64,000 nucleotides of DNA from an uncultured Aquimarina sp. GTDB taxonomy: Bacteria; Bacteroidota; Bacteroidia; Flavobacteriales; Flavobacteriaceae. Below are positions 8,522 through 17,262 of this stretch, piece after piece; position 1 is the stretch's first letter; the number at the start of each line of letters is the position of its first letter. The notes under the pieces are model-generated. The model worked only from the letters and a program-made list of their open reading frames with translations, ran no database searches and was not told where the DNA came from. The position numbers and the translations under genes are program-made. Location of the stretch: contig CANMKX010000016.1 in NCBI GenBank assembly GCA_947498595.1, forward strand, positions 48,056 to 112,055, read 5' to 3'.

Positions 8522-9066
8522 TAACTTTTTTGCGGTAAAATGTTACTTATTTTATACTCTTTAATATATTCTCCAATCGTTGCCTCAAAATCATCTTCTC
8601 CTGATTGCTCTATATTGATCAGTTTTACCTCAGATTCATCAAGGTAAGTCCAATTAATAATTTCTTCCCAATTATCTGTTGCTACATTTCTTACATATCC
8701 AGCATCCTCAGCATCTCTATAATACAAGGTTCCTTCAAACATAATTTTCTTTGGTGGTTTACCTGTATCATTAACCGTATCTGGTATGTCTGCATCTAAT
8801 TTTCGGATGCTAATTTTCTTTGTTATGGCTATTTCTAATTCATCATCCTCTTCTACACTCAAGTATTTGCTTTCTTTTCCGTTAGAAATCAAAAATTCTC
8901 TACTAAAAAAATTATTTCCCCAATCATATTCAAACATTTTTTTCACAATCCATGTTTCCAAATCATATTCTAAAATATAATTTTCTTCTATATCAGTTAC
9001 TCGAATATTTGTTACATCATAGTGCGGCTCTTCTTCTTTCTTTTTAAAAAAATCAAATAATCCCAT
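8521..9066 (-). CDS. DUF4178-like cytoplasmic protein, first gene of the SpeD/SpeE cluster
   Basis: The 181-residue protein starts with MGLFDFFKKKEEE and has no signal peptide or membrane helix. The body is beta-rich and acidic, with two similar halves carrying W-x-E/D-Y type motifs (YDLETWIVKKMFEYDWG, YLSVEEDDELE, DNWEEIINWTY). This pattern fits DUF4178, a family often found beside DUF350 and DUF4247 genes. It is the promoter-proximal gene and overlaps the lipoprotein gene by one base. No catalytic motif is evident. It may be a cytoplasmic adaptor, but that is only inferred from the gene neighbourhood. Confidence 0.68.
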   Translation of the reverse strand: MGLFDFFKKKEEEPHYDVTNIRVTDIEENYILEYDLETWIVKKMFEYDWGNNFFSREFLISNGKESKYLSVEEDDELEIAITKKISIRKLDADIPDTVNDTGKPPKKIMFEGTLYYRDAEDAGYVRNVATDNWEEIINWTYLDESEVKLINIEQSGEDDFEATIGEYIKEYKISNILPQKS

Positions 9067-9128
9067 ATTTCTTTTTCTTTACTTATTGGTAGTTTAATTT
9101 TTCTTTTTGTTACAATGCTTATAATAAA

Positions 9129-9160
9129 AAAAATCCGAAGCTGGCAGGCTTCGGATTTTT
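9129..9160 (-). terminator. Intrinsic terminator after the DUF4293 gene
   Basis: A perfect 11-13 bp stem (AAATCCGAAGC paired with GCTTCGGATTT, six-base loop) is followed on the minus strand by a run of T. It separates the DUF4293 gene from the five-gene cluster downstream, so the cluster should have its own promoter in 9067-9128. Confidence 0.85.
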
Positions 9161-9185
9161 ACGCACTAATACTAAGATTTTAGGT

Positions 9186-9593
9186 TTATCGCAATCGATC
9201 TACAGATTTTACAAGTTCCTCATCCTTTTTGATGGCTCTATTGGCCAACACTAATAAAACGATAGAAATAACTGGAATAAGTTTCTCAATACCTTTCTCA
9301 GAAACAGAAGTTTCTCCAGATATAGTTAGAGACCAATAGACAAATACTCCTAGTAAAATAAAGTTTAATATTATATTAAGTCGCCCCAATACAAATTGAA
9401 GCTTTCTATTTTTAAACATAAAAATTGTTACCAAAGATAACAGAGCCGAAAATATAAATAATATTGTTACTAACAAATTATCTTTACCAAATTCTTCAGA
9501 AAATTTTAAATATTCATTATTCAATATGAATGGTAAAATACCTGAAATAAGTATTACTAATAATAGGTATATAGATTGTATTCTTTGCAACAT
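9186..9593 (-). CDS. DUF4293 family membrane protein
   Basis: The 135-residue protein begins MLQRIQSIYLLL, the typical start of DUF4293, and has four membrane helices (about 5-25, 42-60, 68-88, 105-122). The C-terminus is charged. The function is unknown, but the gene commonly stands divergent from rho in flavobacteria, as here. A TATTTTTG element lies 32 bases upstream of the ATG, and a strong hairpin terminator follows the stop. Confidence 0.82.
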   Translation of the reverse strand: MLQRIQSIYLLLVILISGILPFILNNEYLKFSEEFGKDNLLVTILFIFSALLSLVTIFMFKNRKLQFVLGRLNIILNFILLGVFVYWSLTISGETSVSEKGIEKLIPVISIVLLVLANRAIKKDEELVKSVDRLR

Positions 9594-9624
9594 TTTGTTT
9601 TATTACTTTTTTAAACTCTTGGCA

Positions 9625-9632
9625 CAAAAATA
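9625..9632 (-). promoter_or_regulatory. Candidate -7 element for the DUF4293 gene
   Basis: The minus strand reads TATTTTTG, matching TAnnTTTG, and would start transcription about 24 bases before the ATG. The -33 box is not clear. The rest of the 205-base divergent region (9594-9798) must also hold the rho promoter; TATACTTG at 9679-9686 on the plus strand is the best candidate. Confidence 0.4.
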
Positions 9633-9798
9633 ATAGTTTCTTTTTATTATTAACCTTAAAAAATTAAAAATAAAGTTGTATACTTGCAGTACAAATTCAT
9701 AACCTATTCAAAATAGGACATTTACCTCTAATCAAATTTCACTTTTAAAGAATTCTTCTTTAAATATCAATACCCAACGTAAATTTATAACAAATTAA

Positions 9799-11532
9799 AT
9801 GTTAGAAATATCAGAATTAAAAGCAAAAAAATTACCTGAATTACAGGAAATTGCGAAAGCACTTAAAGTTCCTAAATTTAGGACAATGAAAAAGCTAGAT
9901 TTAGTATACCAAATACTTGACTATCAAGCTTCAAATCCTGCAAAAATTAAAGAAGTAATTATCGAAGAGCCTTCAGAAACTGCACCAAAAGAGAAAGCTC
10001 CTAGACCAAAACGTCAACGTACCAAAAAAGTTGAAAGTATTACTCCTGTTAAAAAGGCTTCTGCAAAAGATATTTCTACAGACACAAATACTCCTCCTCC
10101 TGTAAAAAACGAAAAGAAAGTTTCAACTACAGAAGAAAAAAAGGAAGAGAAAAAGAATGTTCCTGAAACAAAACCTCAGCAAAGAAAGGCTAATACTCCC
10201 GATACAACTACAGAAAATCAAAAAGTAGATAGTCCAAAAGAGGAAAACAGAGAACATAAAAAACCGCCTACTAGAAACGATAAAAAAGATAACCGTCACA
10301 GAAACGACAAGCAGTCTTCAAATAACAAGAATCGTTCAAATAATAAACGCGACAACAACCATAGAGATACTGGCAATAAAGATAACAGAAATCGATATAA
10401 AGAGCCAGATTTTGAATTTGATGCTATCATCCAAAGTGAAGGTGTTTTAGATATCATGCAAGATGGATACGGTTTTTTAAGATCAAGCGATTATAATTAC
10501 CTTTCTTCTCCTGATGATATTTATGTTTCTCAATCTCAAATTCGATTATTTGGATTAAAGACTGGAGACACAGTATTAGGTCAAGTAAGACCCCCTAAAG
10601 AAGGTGAAAAATATTTCCCTTTAATTAAGGTAAACAAAATTAATGGTTTAGACCCACAGGTAGTTCGTGATCGAGTATCATTTGAGCATTTAACACCATT
10701 ATTCCCTGAAGAAAAATTTAATCTTGCTGAAAAACAAAGTACTATATCAACAAGAATTATAGATTTATTTTCTCCTATAGGTAAAGGACAACGTGGTATG
10801 ATCGTTGCGCAACCTAAAACTGGTAAAACAATGTTACTTAAAGATGTTGCCAATGCTATTGCTGCAAATCATCCTGAAGTATATCAAATGATTTTACTTA
10901 TAGACGAACGTCCTGAAGAAGTTACTGATATGCAGCGTAACGTAAAAGGTGAAGTAATTGCTTCTACATTTGATAAAGAAGCTCACGAGCACGTTAAAGT
11001 TGCTAACATTGTTTTAGAAAAAGCTAAGAGATTAGTTGAATGTGGTCATGATGTTGTGATTCTTTTAGATTCTATTACACGTTTGGCTAGAGCATATAAC
11101 ACTGTACAACCTGCTAGTGGAAAAATATTAAGTGGGGGTGTTGATGCCAATGCTTTACACAAACCTAAACGTTTCTTTGGAGCCGCAAGAAACATAGAAG
11201 GAGGAGGATCCTTATCAATTATAGCAACTGCTTTAACTGAAACTGGTTCTAAAATGGATGAAGTTATTTTTGAAGAATTCAAAGGTACTGGTAACATGGA
11301 ACTACAATTGGATAGACGTATTTCTAATAGGCGAATATTCCCTGCTATAGATTTAATTTCAAGTAGTACTCGTAGAGATGATATACTATTAGATGACACT
11401 ACAATACAACGTATGTGGATTATGCGTAAATATCTAGCAGATATGAACCCAGTTGAAGCAATGGAATTTGTAAATGAAAGATTTAAGCAAACACGTAACA
11501 ATGAAGAGTTTTTGATCTCCATGAACGGTTAG
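9799..11532 (+). CDS. rho: Transcription termination factor Rho
   Basis: At 577 residues it is about 150 longer than E. coli Rho (419). It has a Rho_N helical domain (about 5-45) and a highly polar, Lys/Asn/Glu/Thr-rich linker (about 50-205) of low complexity. An RNA-binding cold-shock-like domain (about 208-285) and a hexameric RecA-type ATPase follow. The Walker A motif is PKTGKT near residue 339, and the Q/R-loop region ([27 protein letters not shown]) is intact. Long polar inserts between Rho_N and the RNA site are known in Bacteroidota. A hairpin terminator lies directly downstream. Confidence 0.97.
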   Translation: MLEISELKAKKLPELQEIAKALKVPKFRTMKKLDLVYQILDYQASNPAKIKEVIIEEPSETAPKEKAPRPKRQRTKKVESITPVKKASAKDISTDTNTPPPVKNEKKVSTTEEKKEEKKNVPETKPQQRKANTPDTTTENQKVDSPKEENREHKKPPTRNDKKDNRHRNDKQSSNNKNRSNNKRDNNHRDTGNKDNRNRYKEPDFEFDAIIQSEGVLDIMQDGYGFLRSSDYNYLSSPDDIYVSQSQIRLFGLKTGDTVLGQVRPPKEGEKYFPLIKVNKINGLDPQVVRDRVSFEHLTPLFPEEKFNLAEKQSTISTRIIDLFSPIGKGQRGMIVAQPKTGKTMLLKDVANAIAANHPEVYQMILLIDERPEEVTDMQRNVKGEVIASTFDKEAHEHVKVANIVLEKAKRLVECGHDVVILLDSITRLARAYNTVQPASGKILSGGVDANALHKPKRFFGAARNIEGGGSLSIIATALTETGSKMDEVIFEEFKGTGNMELQLDRRISNRRIFPAIDLISSSTRRDDILLDDTTIQRMWIMRKYLADMNPVEAMEFVNERFKQTRNNEEFLISMNG

Positions 11533-11556
11533 TTTTATTTAAATACAATATTATAT

Positions 11557-11593
11557 AAGAGTTTTTAGGGAATCCTAAAGGCTCTTTTTTTTT
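11557..11593 (+). terminator. Intrinsic terminator after rho
   Basis: A 13-bp imperfect stem (AAGAGTTTTTAGG with CCTAAAGGCTCTT) is followed by nine T residues. It ends the rho transcript 25 bases after the stop. Confidence 0.85.
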
Positions 11594-11656
11594 GTATAAA
11601 GAAATAATTATTGAAAGGATAAACTAATAAATAAGACTTATTAAAAAAACAATCCT

Positions 11657-12334
11657 ATGAAAATCTTATTTAGTATAATTTTTAGTTTAGCCATCGTTAC
11701 AGTTGGTTGTAGCGATTCAAAAAAATCAACAAGACAACTAAAATTAGAAGCAGCTCAAAAGTTACCTCCAATTCAAACCAATACTCTTAATGGATTAGAA
11801 AGAGCTTATGTAGCAAGTGGATGTTTTTGGTGTGTTGAAGCAATTTACGACAGTGTAAAAGGTGTAAAAGAAGTAATTTCTGGTTATGCAGGTGGACATA
11901 CTGATAATCCTACATATGAACAAAGTAACACAGGCCAAACAGGGCACGCTGAAGCTGTTGAAATACTTTATGATCCAAAGGTAGTCTCCTTCGAATCTCT
12001 TATTGATGTTTATTTTGGTTCACAGAACCCTACTCAAGTAAATGGACAAGGCCCTGATAGAGGTTCTCAATATAGATCTATTCTTTTTTATCAAAATCAA
12101 CAACAGAAAGATATTATTTTAAAAAAGAAAAAAGCTTTAGCTAAAAAAATAGGTTCAAAAATAGCTGCTGAGGTTCTTCCTTTTCAAAAATTCTGGATAG
12201 CCGAAGCATATCATCAGGATTATGAAAAGAACCATCCTTATAATAGATATATACAAGGGGTATCTATTCCAAGGTTAAATCGTTTCAAGAGCAAATTTCC
12301 TCAACTATTAAAAACAAATAAAACTACACATTAA
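11657..12334 (+). CDS. msrA: Peptide methionine-S-sulfoxide reductase, predicted lipoprotein
   Basis: The 225-residue protein reduces methionine-S-sulfoxide in oxidized proteins. The active-site motif GCFWC is at 55-59 with catalytic Cys56, and the EAxGG-like GYAGG and TGHAEAVE motifs follow. A signal with lipobox ending VTVGC (Cys18) predicts lipidation, so this MsrA should repair envelope proteins from a membrane anchor, unlike the usual cytoplasmic form. It stands alone between two terminator-like hairpins. Confidence 0.92.
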   Translation: MKILFSIIFSLAIVTVGCSDSKKSTRQLKLEAAQKLPPIQTNTLNGLERAYVASGCFWCVEAIYDSVKGVKEVISGYAGGHTDNPTYEQSNTGQTGHAEAVEILYDPKVVSFESLIDVYFGSQNPTQVNGQGPDRGSQYRSILFYQNQQQKDIILKKKKALAKKIGSKIAAEVLPFQKFWIAEAYHQDYEKNHPYNRYIQGVSIPRLNRFKSKFPQLLKTNKTTH

Positions 12335-12788
12335 ATAAATGCTATATAGAAATCCTACTATTTCTATATAATAAATAGAGTATTAATTTTACTAAAAAAC
12401 AATCCTACAAACAATCTCAAGACATATCACAATGTACGGATATAACACACAAATATTACGTTAAAATACACAAAAACACTGTTTTATTATTTTTTTTTGT
12501 AGATTTTTTTAGACTACTCTTTGTCTATTAAATAATATTACAGTACTTTTGTAAGTGAATATAAGTTAGTAGTAATACTGGTATTAAACAACAGCTATAA
12601 GTAATTATACTCAAATACTTAAAAAACAAATACTTACATTCAAAACGATATTGAAATGTTATTTTATAGCAATGTATTCATTGTTATATAAATAATTATT
12701 CGTAGATTTAATTTTAAATAAAGTTTTGACTAAACGGTTCCCCGATCTATGTCATAATATGTATTATTAATTGTAAACACAAAAGATT
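12335..12788. other. Intergenic region with msrA-end hairpin and SH3-gene promoter
   Basis: No open frame with coding character is seen in these 454 bases. A hairpin (12343-12370, stem TATATAGAAAT with ATTTCTATATA) without a strong T-run may end msrA. A good Bacteroidota promoter lies at 12520-12551. The remaining 231 bases would be a long, very A+T-rich leader for the next gene; I see no recognizable riboswitch in it. Confidence 0.6.
12520..12551 (+). promoter_or_regulatory. Bacteroidota-type promoter for the SH3/coiled-coil gene
   Basis: TTTG (12520-12523) is separated by 20 bases from TACTTTTG (12544-12551), close to the TTTG-N19-TAnnTTTG consensus. Transcription would begin near 12558, leaving a leader of about 230 bases. 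Confidence 0.65.
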
Positions 12789-13886
12789 ATGAAATCGACT
12801 TTTACATTTGCCCTACTAATGGTGATCACGTTTACATCTTCATTTGCACAAAATGCAGAACGTTACCTTATGTCTAGTCAAAAACTAGAGGTAAGAAGTG
12901 GTCCAGGAGCTAACTATAACATTATAGCAGAAGTTCCTCAAGCAACTCAAGTTTATGTTCTAAGTTCAGAATATGGTGACTGGAGTACTGTACAATACAA
13001 AAACATTAATGGTTTTGTATTAACTAAATTTTTATCTGAAGATAGCAGAATAGCTGATGCAGATAGAGTAGCTAAAGAAGCGGAAGCAAGAAAAGCTGCT
13101 GCTCAAGCTGCAGTTGCAAGAGCTATAGCTAATGCAGAAAGAGCTAAAAAAGCTGCTGAAGAAGCTGCAAGAAAAGCTATTGCTGAAGTTGAAGCTATCA
13201 GACAAAGAGCTGAAGAAAATGCTAAGAGAGCTGAAATCGATGCTGCTACTGCACAAAGAAATAAAGCGTTAGCTGCTGCTACAATAAACAGTGATATATC
13301 TGAAACTGAAAGAGCACTTCAAGAATCTAAGAAAAGAGCTGCTCAAGGTACTGATGTAGCTGAAGAGTCAACTGCTTCTTACGGCGCTAGTAAAACTGCT
13401 GAAACTTATAAAAACTGGGAAAAAGCAACATACAAAACTGGTGTAGCTCCTAAATCATCAACAGTTAAAGCTAAGTATGACTATAAATTAAATAACTATT
13501 TAAAACTAAAAATTGGTAACAATACTGATGTAGTTGTTAAGTTATTTAGAATGGATGATAAAAAAGGTGATACTCCTATTAGAGAAGTATTCGTTAATAG
13601 CGGAGCAACTCACCACATAAGAAACATCCCTGCTGGAGAGTATTATTTAAAAATTGCTTACGGTAAGGATTGGAAAGAAACAACTAAAAATGGTAAAAGA
13701 CACGGAACGTTTACTAAAAGTGCTTTATACGAAAGAGATGCTGCAATCTTAGATTTCACTCCTCAGAAAACTGCTACTGGATTAAACGTACCTTCTTATA
13801 CATTATCTTTAGATCTAGTATCAAATGGTTCTGGTGGATATGGTAATAATGAGGATAACATCTCAGCTGACGATTTTAACAACTAA
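12789..13886 (+). CDS. Secreted SH3-domain protein with Ala-rich coiled coil
   Basis: The 365-residue protein has a signal peptide (about 1-20, ending SSFAQ). A bacterial SH3 domain (about 24-84, with VRSGPGANYNI and GDWSTVQY motifs) comes next, then an Ala/Lys/Glu/Arg-rich coiled coil (about 88-185). A C-terminal beta domain (about 225-350) contains IRNIPAGEYYLKIAYG. Bacterial SH3 domains often bind cell-wall peptides, so attachment to peptidoglycan is plausible. The C-terminal domain is one I do not recognise by name. The gene is alone, with its own promoter and a strong terminator. Confidence 0.75.
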   Translation: MKSTFTFALLMVITFTSSFAQNAERYLMSSQKLEVRSGPGANYNIIAEVPQATQVYVLSSEYGDWSTVQYKNINGFVLTKFLSEDSRIADADRVAKEAEARKAAAQAAVARAIANAERAKKAAEEAARKAIAEVEAIRQRAEENAKRAEIDAATAQRNKALAAATINSDISETERALQESKKRAAQGTDVAEESTASYGASKTAETYKNWEKATYKTGVAPKSSTVKAKYDYKLNNYLKLKIGNNTDVVVKLFRMDDKKGDTPIREVFVNSGATHHIRNIPAGEYYLKIAYGKDWKETTKNGKRHGTFTKSALYERDAAILDFTPQKTATGLNVPSYTLSLDLVSNGSGGYGNNEDNISADDFNN

Positions 13887-13952
13887 AATCATTATCGTCC
13901 ACAAAACAAATCCATTTGGATAGGCTCAAGTAAATGTAAAAGGGAAATATAT

Positions 13953-13991
13953 AAGCGTTAACAATTAAAATTGTTAACGCTTTTCTTTTTT
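13953..13991 (+). terminator. Intrinsic terminator after the SH3-domain gene
   Basis: A perfect 14-base inverted repeat (AAGCGTTAACAATT and its complement, two bases apart) is followed by a T-rich run. It lies 66 bases after the stop codon. Confidence 0.85.
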
Positions 13992-14720
13992 TATTCTACC
14001 ATCAATTTCTTTTATCAATTTTCAAATAGGAAGACAAAAATTACAGTTTAAATAAAACTTTAAATTCACTCATAAGAAAGAATTCAATATTTTTCATTCT
14101 TTAAAATTTTCATTTTAGCGTTAAACAACTTTTAAGCTTTTAACACTTCCACATCTTTTCTTAATATCTAATCATCTTTAAATATTATTTTCAAACATTT
14201 ACATTATCAATACCTTTGATAACGATTTTCCGAGTATTCTTAGCTTCTTTAACTTATTTATTTTCTAATTCTATAAATTCTCCATCTGCTTTCAACCTTA
14301 ATAGCTTATAAAGCTTCTAAAGCATTTTTTTTAGGTATAAAAAAGACTGAATTGGTAACAAACATAGTTACAGGAAAATACTTTTAGTAATTATCTATAT
14401 AAAATTAGCCAAATCAATTTAGTTTCTTTATCTCAGAATACTCCAGGAACTCCTAGTAATCGTTCTTACTATATAACGAGAATTATTTTAGGCAAGCAAG
14501 CTCGATCACTATAATTCTTCTTTAGTCTTTTGCTTTTTTTCGCTAATAATAATCACACAGAGTCTTTCTTTAGAAAATTCAGTCTCAACAAAAGGCAAGT
14601 ATTTATTCATATTCTCCGGAAAATTATTTAATTATAGTGGAATACCTAGTTTTCTTAAAAGATATTCTCCAAATCTCTCTTTTTACAAAAATCATTTCTT
14701 CCACTACTTAATTTCAATAA
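13992..14720. other. Long non-coding stretch with decayed coding remnants
   Basis: About 730 bases hold no intact gene and no RNA that I recognise. On the minus strand, fragments of protein-like sequence appear, interrupted by stops and frameshifts. The clearest is at 14194-14371; a 33-codon open frame at 14509-14610 starts MNKYLPFVETEFSKE. This looks like one or more old pseudogenes rather than regulatory DNA. Confidence 0.45.
14194..14371 (-). pseudogene. Gene relic, possibly a small secreted protein
   Basis: Read on the minus strand, one frame gives a hydrophobic stretch, then PKKNALEAL, a stop and AIKVE. After skipping one base it continues ADGEFIELENK, a stop, and VKEAKNTRKIVIKGIDNVNV. 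The composition is that of a real flavobacterial protein (a short exported protein in style), but two stops and a frameshift break it. The family is not recognised. Chance reading in A+T-rich DNA cannot be excluded. Confidence 0.3.
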
Positions 14721-14762
14721 TAAAAAAAGGTCTTATAAGATTAACTAAACCTTATAAGACCT
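14721..14762 (-). terminator. Intrinsic terminator after folD
   Basis: A 12-bp perfect stem (AGGTCTTATAAG with CTTATAAGACCT, 11-base loop) is followed on the minus strand by seven T. It lies 25 bases after the folD stop. Confidence 0.9.
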
Positions 14763-14787
14763 CTTCTTTATTTTATTATATATCCCT

Positions 14788-15672
14788 TTAAATATTCAGC
14801 TTATGTCGCTCTCTTGCCAATAAAGTATTTTTTAAAAGCATTGCAATTGTCATAGGCCCAACTCCACCTGGGACTGGTGTTATATAAGAAGCTTTTTTAC
14901 TTACGTTTTCAAAATCTACATCTCCAACAATACGGTAACCTCTTTCTCTTGTATCATCAGTAACTCTAGTAATTCCCACATCGATTATTACAGCATCATC
15001 TTTCACCATTTCTGCTTTTAAAAAATTAGGCGTTCCTAATGCAGTTATTACAATATCTGCCTGCGATATAATCTGAGTAATATTTTTAGTATGACTATGC
15101 GTTAACGTAACGGTAGAATTACCTGGCCAACCTCTTCTCCCCATTAAAATACTCATAGGTCTTCCTACTATATGACTTCTCCCAATCACAACAGTATGCT
15201 TCCCTTTTGTATCAACCTCATATCGCTCCAACAACTCTAATATTCCAAAAGGTGTTGCGGGTATAAAAGTAGACATATCTAGTGCCATTTTCCCGAAATT
15301 AGTTGGATGAAATCCATCTACATCTTTATCTGGGTCAATCGCCATTAATATCTTTTGAGTATCTATTTGCGGTGGTAAAGGTAATTGTACGATAAAGCCA
15401 TCTATTGCATCATCTTCATTTAAATCTTCTATCTTATGAAGCAATTCCACTTCGCTAGTTGTACTTGGCATTTTGACTAAAGTAGATTCAAAACCTACTC
15501 TCTCACAAGCCTTAACTTTACTTCCTACATACGTTAAGCTTGCACCATCGCTTCCAACTATAATAGCTGCTAAATGTGGTACTTTTTCACCTCGAGATTT
15601 CATCTTATCAACCTCTATAGTGATTTCATTTTTAATATCGTTACTGACTTTTTTACCGTCTAAAATTTCCAT
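14788..15672 (-). CDS. folD: Bifunctional methylene-THF dehydrogenase/cyclohydrolase
   Basis: The 294-residue enzyme interconverts 5,10-methylene-THF, methenyl-THF and 10-formyl-THF with NADP. Visible motifs are YVGSKVKACE with the catalytic lysine (about 49-58), QLPLPPQ, GRSHIVGRP for nucleotide binding, and PGGVGPMT near the end. It follows ffh by 38 bases and probably shares its transcript, which ends at the hairpin downstream. Confidence 0.96.
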   Translation of the reverse strand: MEILDGKKVSNDIKNEITIEVDKMKSRGEKVPHLAAIIVGSDGASLTYVGSKVKACERVGFESTLVKMPSTTSEVELLHKIEDLNEDDAIDGFIVQLPLPPQIDTQKILMAIDPDKDVDGFHPTNFGKMALDMSTFIPATPFGILELLERYEVDTKGKHTVVIGRSHIVGRPMSILMGRRGWPGNSTVTLTHSHTKNITQIISQADIVITALGTPNFLKAEMVKDDAVIIDVGITRVTDDTRERGYRIVGDVDFENVSKKASYITPVPGGVGPMTIAMLLKNTLLARERHKLNI

Positions 15673-15710
15673 GTATTGTTGTTGCGTTGTTGTGTTGTTG
15701 TATTCTATGT

Positions 15711-17039
15711 TTATCGCATTTTATTCATCATTTGCATCATGCGTTTTCCTCCCCCACCTTGCATCATCTTCATCATTTTACTCATCTGGTCGAATTGCTT
15801 TAATAATTGATTTACCTGTTGAACAGATGTTCCTGATCCTTTACCTATTCTTTTTTTACGACTCGAATTGATAATCTGAGGCTTCTCTCTTTCTCCAGGA
15901 GTCATTGAATGAATTATTGCTTCTATATGCTTAAAAGCATCATCATCGATATCAATATTCTTCAACATTTTTCCAGCACCAGGTATCATTCCCATTAGGT
16001 CTTTCATGTTACCCATTTTCTTTACTTGCTGAATTTGCTTTAAGAAATCGTCAAACCCAAATTGATCTTTAGCGATCTTCTTTTGTAATTTCCTAGCTTC
16101 TTCTTCATCAAATTGTTCTTGAGCACGCTCAACAAGGGATACAACATCTCCCATTCCCAAGATACGATCTGCCATACGAGAAGGATAAAATACATCAATT
16201 GCTTCCATCTTTTCTCCAGTACCAATAAACTTAATTGGCTTATTAACTACCGATTTAATAGATATAGCTGCTCCACCTCTAGTATCACCATCAAGCTTAG
16301 TTAATATAACTCCATCAAAATTCAATACATCATTAAAAGCTTTTGCTGTATTAACAGCATCTTGCCCTGTCATAGAATCTACAACAAATAATGTCTCTTG
16401 TGGTTTAATAGCTTCATGTATATTAGCTATTTCTGTCATCATCTCTTGATCAACAGCTAAACGACCTGCTGTATCTACAATTACAACATTAAAACCGTTT
16501 GCCTTTGCATGTGCTACCCCTGCTTTTGCAATAGCAACAGGATCTGTATTTCCTCTATCACTAAAAACTTCCACATTAATTTGTTCACCAACTACATGCA
16601 ATTGATCGATCGCTGCTGGTCTGTAAACATCACACGCTACTAATAATGGTTTCTTTGTTTTCTTATTCTTAAGAAAGTTTGCTAATTTACCTGAAAAAGT
16701 AGTCTTACCCGATCCTTGCAAACCAGACATTAGAATCACCGATGGTGTCCCTGAAAGATTAACACCAGCTACATCTCCTCCCATTAGTTCTGTTAGCTCA
16801 TCTTTTACTAACTTCACCATTAATTGACCAGGCTTAAGACTCTTTAAAACATCTTGTCCTAAAGCTTTTTTCTTAACCGTACTGGTAAATTCTTTTGCTA
16901 TCTTATAATTAACATCCGCATCGACTAAAGCTCTTCGTACTTCTTTCAATGTTTCAGCAACATTTACTTCTGTAATCTGCCCATGTCCCTTTAGGATATG
17001 TAACGCTTTATCTAACTTATCACTTAAATTATCAAACAT
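15711..17039 (-). CDS. ffh: Signal recognition particle protein Ffh
   Basis: The 442-residue GTPase binds 4.5S RNA and signal sequences and delivers ribosomes to FtsY. The N domain (1-85) and G domain carry GLQGSGKTT, DTAGR and TKLDG. The M domain ends in a methionine-rich tail (QMSKMMKMMQGGGGKRMMQMMNKMR region). The frame is open further upstream, but ATG at 17037-17039 gives the family start MFDNLSDKL and sits 26 bases behind a perfect promoter, so it is chosen. Confidence 0.97.
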   Translation of the reverse strand: MFDNLSDKLDKALHILKGHGQITEVNVAETLKEVRRALVDADVNYKIAKEFTSTVKKKALGQDVLKSLKPGQLMVKLVKDELTELMGGDVAGVNLSGTPSVILMSGLQGSGKTTFSGKLANFLKNKKTKKPLLVACDVYRPAAIDQLHVVGEQINVEVFSDRGNTDPVAIAKAGVAHAKANGFNVVIVDTAGRLAVDQEMMTEIANIHEAIKPQETLFVVDSMTGQDAVNTAKAFNDVLNFDGVILTKLDGDTRGGAAISIKSVVNKPIKFIGTGEKMEAIDVFYPSRMADRILGMGDVVSLVERAQEQFDEEEARKLQKKIAKDQFGFDDFLKQIQQVKKMGNMKDLMGMIPGAGKMLKNIDIDDDAFKHIEAIIHSMTPGEREKPQIINSSRKKRIGKGSGTSVQQVNQLLKQFDQMSKMMKMMQGGGGKRMMQMMNKMR

Positions 17040-17064
17040 AATTGCTTCTTCGTTTTGAAAGTTG

Positions 17065-17095
17065 CAAAGATAGTGTAAAGACAAGCAATTACAAA
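17065..17095 (-). promoter_or_regulatory. Consensus promoter for ffh-folD
   Basis: On the minus strand TTTG (17092-17095), a 19-base spacer and TATCTTTG (17065-17072) match the Bacteroidota housekeeping promoter exactly. Transcription would start about 20 bases before the ffh ATG, which rules out the longer upstream start. Confidence 0.8.
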
Positions 17096-17205
17096 GTTCT
17101 TGTTTTAAGAAGTTTCCGTTTCACAGTATCTCTATTTAATATCTGTTTTTTAAAATTAAATTTTCAAATCAAAATTCAGGTTAGTATATGACTTATTACT
17201 TCAAC

Positions 17206-17238
17206 AAAAAATGCCTAGTTATATAACTAGGCATTTTT
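17206..17238 (-). terminator. Intrinsic terminator after argS
   Basis: A near-perfect palindrome (AAAAATGCCTAGTTA and its complement around AT) lies 25 bases after the argS stop and ends in a T-run on either strand. Confidence 0.85.
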
Positions 17239-17262
17239 ATTATTAATCATTTTTCTTTTCTA

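Noticed and set aside
9950..10410. Polar insert in Rho as a foreign domain or prion-like novelty
   Set aside because: Long low-complexity inserts at this place are common in Bacteroidota Rho; nothing further distinguishes this one by eye.
13032..13256. Ser/Phe/Cys-rich frame on the minus strand
   Set aside because: It is the antisense reading of the Ala/Lys/Glu coiled coil of the SH3 protein.
15673..15710. GTT/TGTTG-rich short repeat between ffh and folD
   Set aside because: It is only about 30 bases and imperfect, with no hairpin or promoter match; probably random slippage.
17040..17084. Longer N-terminus for Ffh
   Set aside because: The extension crosses the consensus promoter and its predicted start site; MFDNLSDKL at 17039 is the family start.
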